NCBI GenBank assembly: GCA_036381175.1
Contig: DASVDI010000041.1
Span: 30,130 to 94,129 of the forward strand
Direction: 5' to 3'
Length of the DNA stretch: 64,000 nucleotides
Source: JAJUFS01 sp036381175
GTDB taxonomy: Bacteria; Pseudomonadota; Gammaproteobacteria; Natronospirales; JAJUFS01
Positions 62,212 to 64,000 of this stretch are shown here, piece after piece (positions within the stretch are counted from its first letter, which is position 1; every line of letters begins with the position of its first letter). The notes below the pieces were generated by a model that saw only the letters and a program-made list of their open reading frames with translations, was not told where the DNA came from and did not search any database. The translations under genes and the position numbers were made by a program.

Positions 62212-62859
62212 ATGGCCGGATTTTCGGACAATGGAAGGCCAGTTGTCGTTTTCGTTCACGGCCTTTGGATGACAGGCCTTGAGCTGGCGTGGCTTCGACG
62301 GCAGGTTTCGAAAGCCGGTTTCGAGGCACGCCAGTTTTTTTATCCGACCGTGCGGCGCAGTCTCGCGCACAACGCTGAAGCATTGTTCAATTTCGCGCAC
62401 GAACTCGATGCGCGCGAAGTTCATTTCATCGGCTATTCGCTGGGCGGCATCGTGACGTTAAGCATGCTGTCGCAATTCGATAACGAACTTCCGCCGGGCC
62501 GCGTCGTGCTGATCGGATCGCCCGTGTGCGGCAGCGATGCGGCGCGGCGCATGGCGAAACATCGCTGGGGACGGATGGTGCTGGGTGGAGCAGGAACTGA
62601 TTGCCTGGTCGAGAACCACGTGCATCGCTGGCGCGGTGAACGCGAGCTTGGCGTGATCGCGGGAACGCGCAGCGTTGGTCTCGGAAAATTTTTTGGGCGT
62701 TTGCCGTCACCGAATGACGGCACGGTCGCCGTCGATGAAACGCGGCTTGAAAATGAAAGCGATCGTATCGAGTTGCCGTTGACACACGCGACGTTGATGT
62801 TTTCGAGAAAGGTGGCGGAGGGGGCGGTCGGGTTTTTTCGCTCTGGGCGATTCGCGTAG
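62212..62859 (+). CDS. Lipase-like alpha/beta hydrolase
   Basis: A 215-residue single-domain hydrolase: VVVFVHGLWMTGLELAWLRR, nucleophile elbow FIGYSLGGIVTLSML, probable Asp in PSPNDGTVAVDETRL and His in LPLTHATLMFSRKV. The pattern resembles small PGAP1/DUF676-like lipases and esterases that act on lipids or acyl chains. No signal peptide. Its TAG stop lies inside the REP doublet at 62856-62903, which it shares with the convergent mutS. It begins 56 bases after the S41-like gene. Substrate unknown. Confidence 0.8.
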   Translation: MAGFSDNGRPVVVFVHGLWMTGLELAWLRRQVSKAGFEARQFFYPTVRRSLAHNAEALFNFAHELDAREVHFIGYSLGGIVTLSMLSQFDNELPPGRVVLIGSPVCGSDAARRMAKHRWGRMVLGGAGTDCLVENHVHRWRGERELGVIAGTRSVGLGKFFGRLPSPNDGTVAVDETRLENESDRIELPLTHATLMFSRKVAEGAVGFFRSGRFA

Positions 62860-62903
62860 GAGCGCCTTCAGGCGCGAAAGTTCGCGCCTGAAGGCGCTCC
62901 TAC
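62856..62903. repeat. Inverted REP doublet (REPIN-like), copy 2
   Basis: Same 23-bp arms as at 4006-4054 (62856-62878 and 62881-62903), with only a 2-base loop (AG). The outer GTAG ends again supply the TAG stop codons: 62857-62859 for the hydrolase and 62902-62900 for mutS. Arm sequence identity between the two copies is complete, which suggests recent or ongoing copying. Confidence 0.85.
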
Positions 62904-64000
62904 AAATCCTTTTTCAAGCGATACAACAATTCCAGCGCCTGTTTCGGCGACAATTCATCGACATCCAGTTCGCGCAATTTCCCGAGCAGCGGATGCTCCG
63001 CGTTGAACAAGCCAAGTTGCGGCGCCGGTTCTTTCGGCGTCGGTGTTTTCTTCGACGTTTCGTTTTCCAGCCGCGCAAGATGTCCACGCGCGTCCGCGAT
63101 CACGTTGTGCGGCACACCGGCGAGTCGCGCGACCTGGATGCCATAGCTGCGATCCGCCGGACCTTCCTTGACGGTGTGCAGGAACACGAGTTCATCGCCG
63201 TGCTCGGTGGCGTCGAGATGGACGTTCGCGCAACTGTCGATCTGCTCGGGCAGTTCGGTGAGTTCGAAATAATGTGTCGCGAACAGCGTGAACGCGCGAA
63301 CGTTGCGCCCGATGTGCGCGGCTGACGCCCAGGCCAGCGCAAGGCCATCGTAGGTCGATGTGCCGCGACCGATCTCGTCCATCAGCACCAGCGAGTTTTC
63401 CGTCGCGTTGTTGAGAATGTTCGCGGTTTCGGTCATTTCCACCATGAAGGTCGATTGCCCGCCGGCGAGATCATCGCTTGCGCCGATGCGCGTGAAGATG
63501 CGATCCAGCGGACCGATGACCGCTTCCTTCGCCGGCACGTAACTGCCGATGTGCGCAAGTAATGCGATCAGCGCGACCTGTCGCATGTACGTCGATTTGC
63601 CGCCCATGTTCGGTCCCGTGACGATGAGCATGCGGCGCGTGTCGTCGAAATCGAGATCGTTCGGCACGAACGGTTCGCGGCTGACCTGTTCGACGACGGG
63701 ATGCCGGCCGCCAACGATATGCAGCTTCGCTTCATCCACGAGTTGCGGGCACGACCAGTCGAGTGATTCAGCACGCCCGGCGAGATTCACAAGGACATCC
63801 AGTTCCGCGATGCCGCTCGCCGTGTCCTGCAAACCGCCGAGCTCCAGAATCAGCGTGTCGAGCAATTCATCGTAAAGGCGTTTCTCGCGCGCAAGCGCAC
63901 GGTCGCGCGCGGTGAGCACTGTATCCTCGAAACGTTTCAGCTCCGGCAGGGTGTAGCGCTCGACATTCTTCAATGTCTGCCGGCGAATGTAATCGTCCGG
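62900..64000 (-). CDS. mutS: DNA mismatch repair protein MutS (C-terminal part)
   Basis: The gene runs off the window end; 366 residues of the C-terminal region are present. They begin in the lever/clamp domain (PDDYIRRQTLKNVERYTLPE) and include the ATPase: IVTGPNMGGKSTYMRQVALI (Walker A), LVLMDEIGRGTSTYDGLALA (Walker B), ATHYFELTELPEQ, and YGIQVARLAGVP (helix-turn-helix dimer region). MutS recognises mismatches and recruits MutL. The C-terminus ALELLYRLKKDL ends in a stop codon inside the REP doublet. Confidence 0.97.
   Translation of the reverse strand, partial: PDDYIRRQTLKNVERYTLPELKRFEDTVLTARDRALAREKRLYDELLDTLILELGGLQDTASGIAELDVLVNLAGRAESLDWSCPQLVDEAKLHIVGGRHPVVEQVSREPFVPNDLDFDDTRRMLIVTGPNMGGKSTYMRQVALIALLAHIGSYVPAKEAVIGPLDRIFTRIGASDDLAGGQSTFMVEMTETANILNNATENSLVLMDEIGRGTSTYDGLALAWASAAHIGRNVRAFTLFATHYFELTELPEQIDSCANVHLDATEHGDELVFLHTVKEGPADRSYGIQVARLAGVPHNVIADARGHLARLENETSKKTPTPKEPAPQLGLFNAEHPLLGKLRELDVDELSPKQALELLYRLKKDL

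Overview
The window is a chromosomal segment of a moderately GC-rich gammaproteobacterium. Almost every gene is a recognisable housekeeping gene, packed tightly on both strands. The order rsmI-rnpB-mraZ-rsmH-ftsL, the lpoA-yraN-diaA block divergent from rsmI, zapD-yacG beside coaE and pilD, two type IV pilin genes beside pilSR, and sucCD next to pilS all point to Gammaproteobacteria. The pilSR/sucCD/nadE adjacency resembles Xanthomonadales and related lineages; this placement is inferred from gene order and protein features only. I see no prophage, transposase, CRISPR array, tRNA or rRNA gene.

Layout. 1-2.3 kb: end of petA, then petB and petC (cytochrome bc1). 2.4-3.4 kb: sspA-sspB. 3.5-4.0 kb: a macro-domain protein. 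4.0-8.4 kb (minus strand): lpoA-yraN-diaA and a GlcD-like FAD oxidase. 8.5-9.7 kb: rsmI and RNase P RNA. 10.0-26.7 kb: a complete dcw cluster (mraZ, rsmH, ftsL, ftsI, murE, murF, mraY, murD, ftsW, murG, murC, ddl, ftsQ, ftsA, ftsZ), with most neighbours overlapping by 1-14 bases, behind a promoter with three MraZ boxes. 27-33 kb: lpxC, dciA (convergent), an M23 peptidase, secA and a Nudix/thiamine-phosphate-synthase-like fusion. 33.1-43.5 kb (minus strand): pilS-pilR, two pilins, pilB-pilC-pilD, coaE, zapD and yacG. 43.7-47.5 kb: sucC-sucD and nadE. 47.6-51 kb: bamD (minus), rluD, pgeF and a ZIP transporter. 51.3-56.5 kb: clpB, then a GAF/PAS/GGDEF protein and an alpha/beta hydrolase on the minus strand. 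56.7-62.9 kb: aspS, a secreted protein of unknown function (minus), nudB-like, nadA, an S41-like protease and a lipase-like hydrolase. 62.9-64 kb: the C-terminal part of mutS (minus).

How the genes work together. The dcw genes, lpoA, pgeF, the M23 peptidase and zapD build and remodel peptidoglycan at the septum. lpxC, bamD and secA serve outer-membrane and envelope assembly. The pil block holds pilus machinery: PilB motor, PilC platform, PilD peptidase, two pilins and the PilSR two-component system. Both pilin genes have near-consensus sigma-54 promoters. sspB supplies a ClpXP adaptor and clpB a disaggregase behind a sigma-32-like promoter. nadA and nadE both serve NAD synthesis.

The non-coding layer holds most of the unusual signal. 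Two copies of an inverted REP doublet (REPIN-like) each supply the TAG stop codons of both flanking convergent genes. The two pilin promoters carry different upstream palindromes, and one pilin transcript is predicted to start exactly at a perfect hairpin. A palindromic MITE-like repeat occurs at 51.1 kb with a half copy at 40.3 kb. A 59-codon reading frame overlaps the end of pilR. I found no convincing novel multi-gene system.
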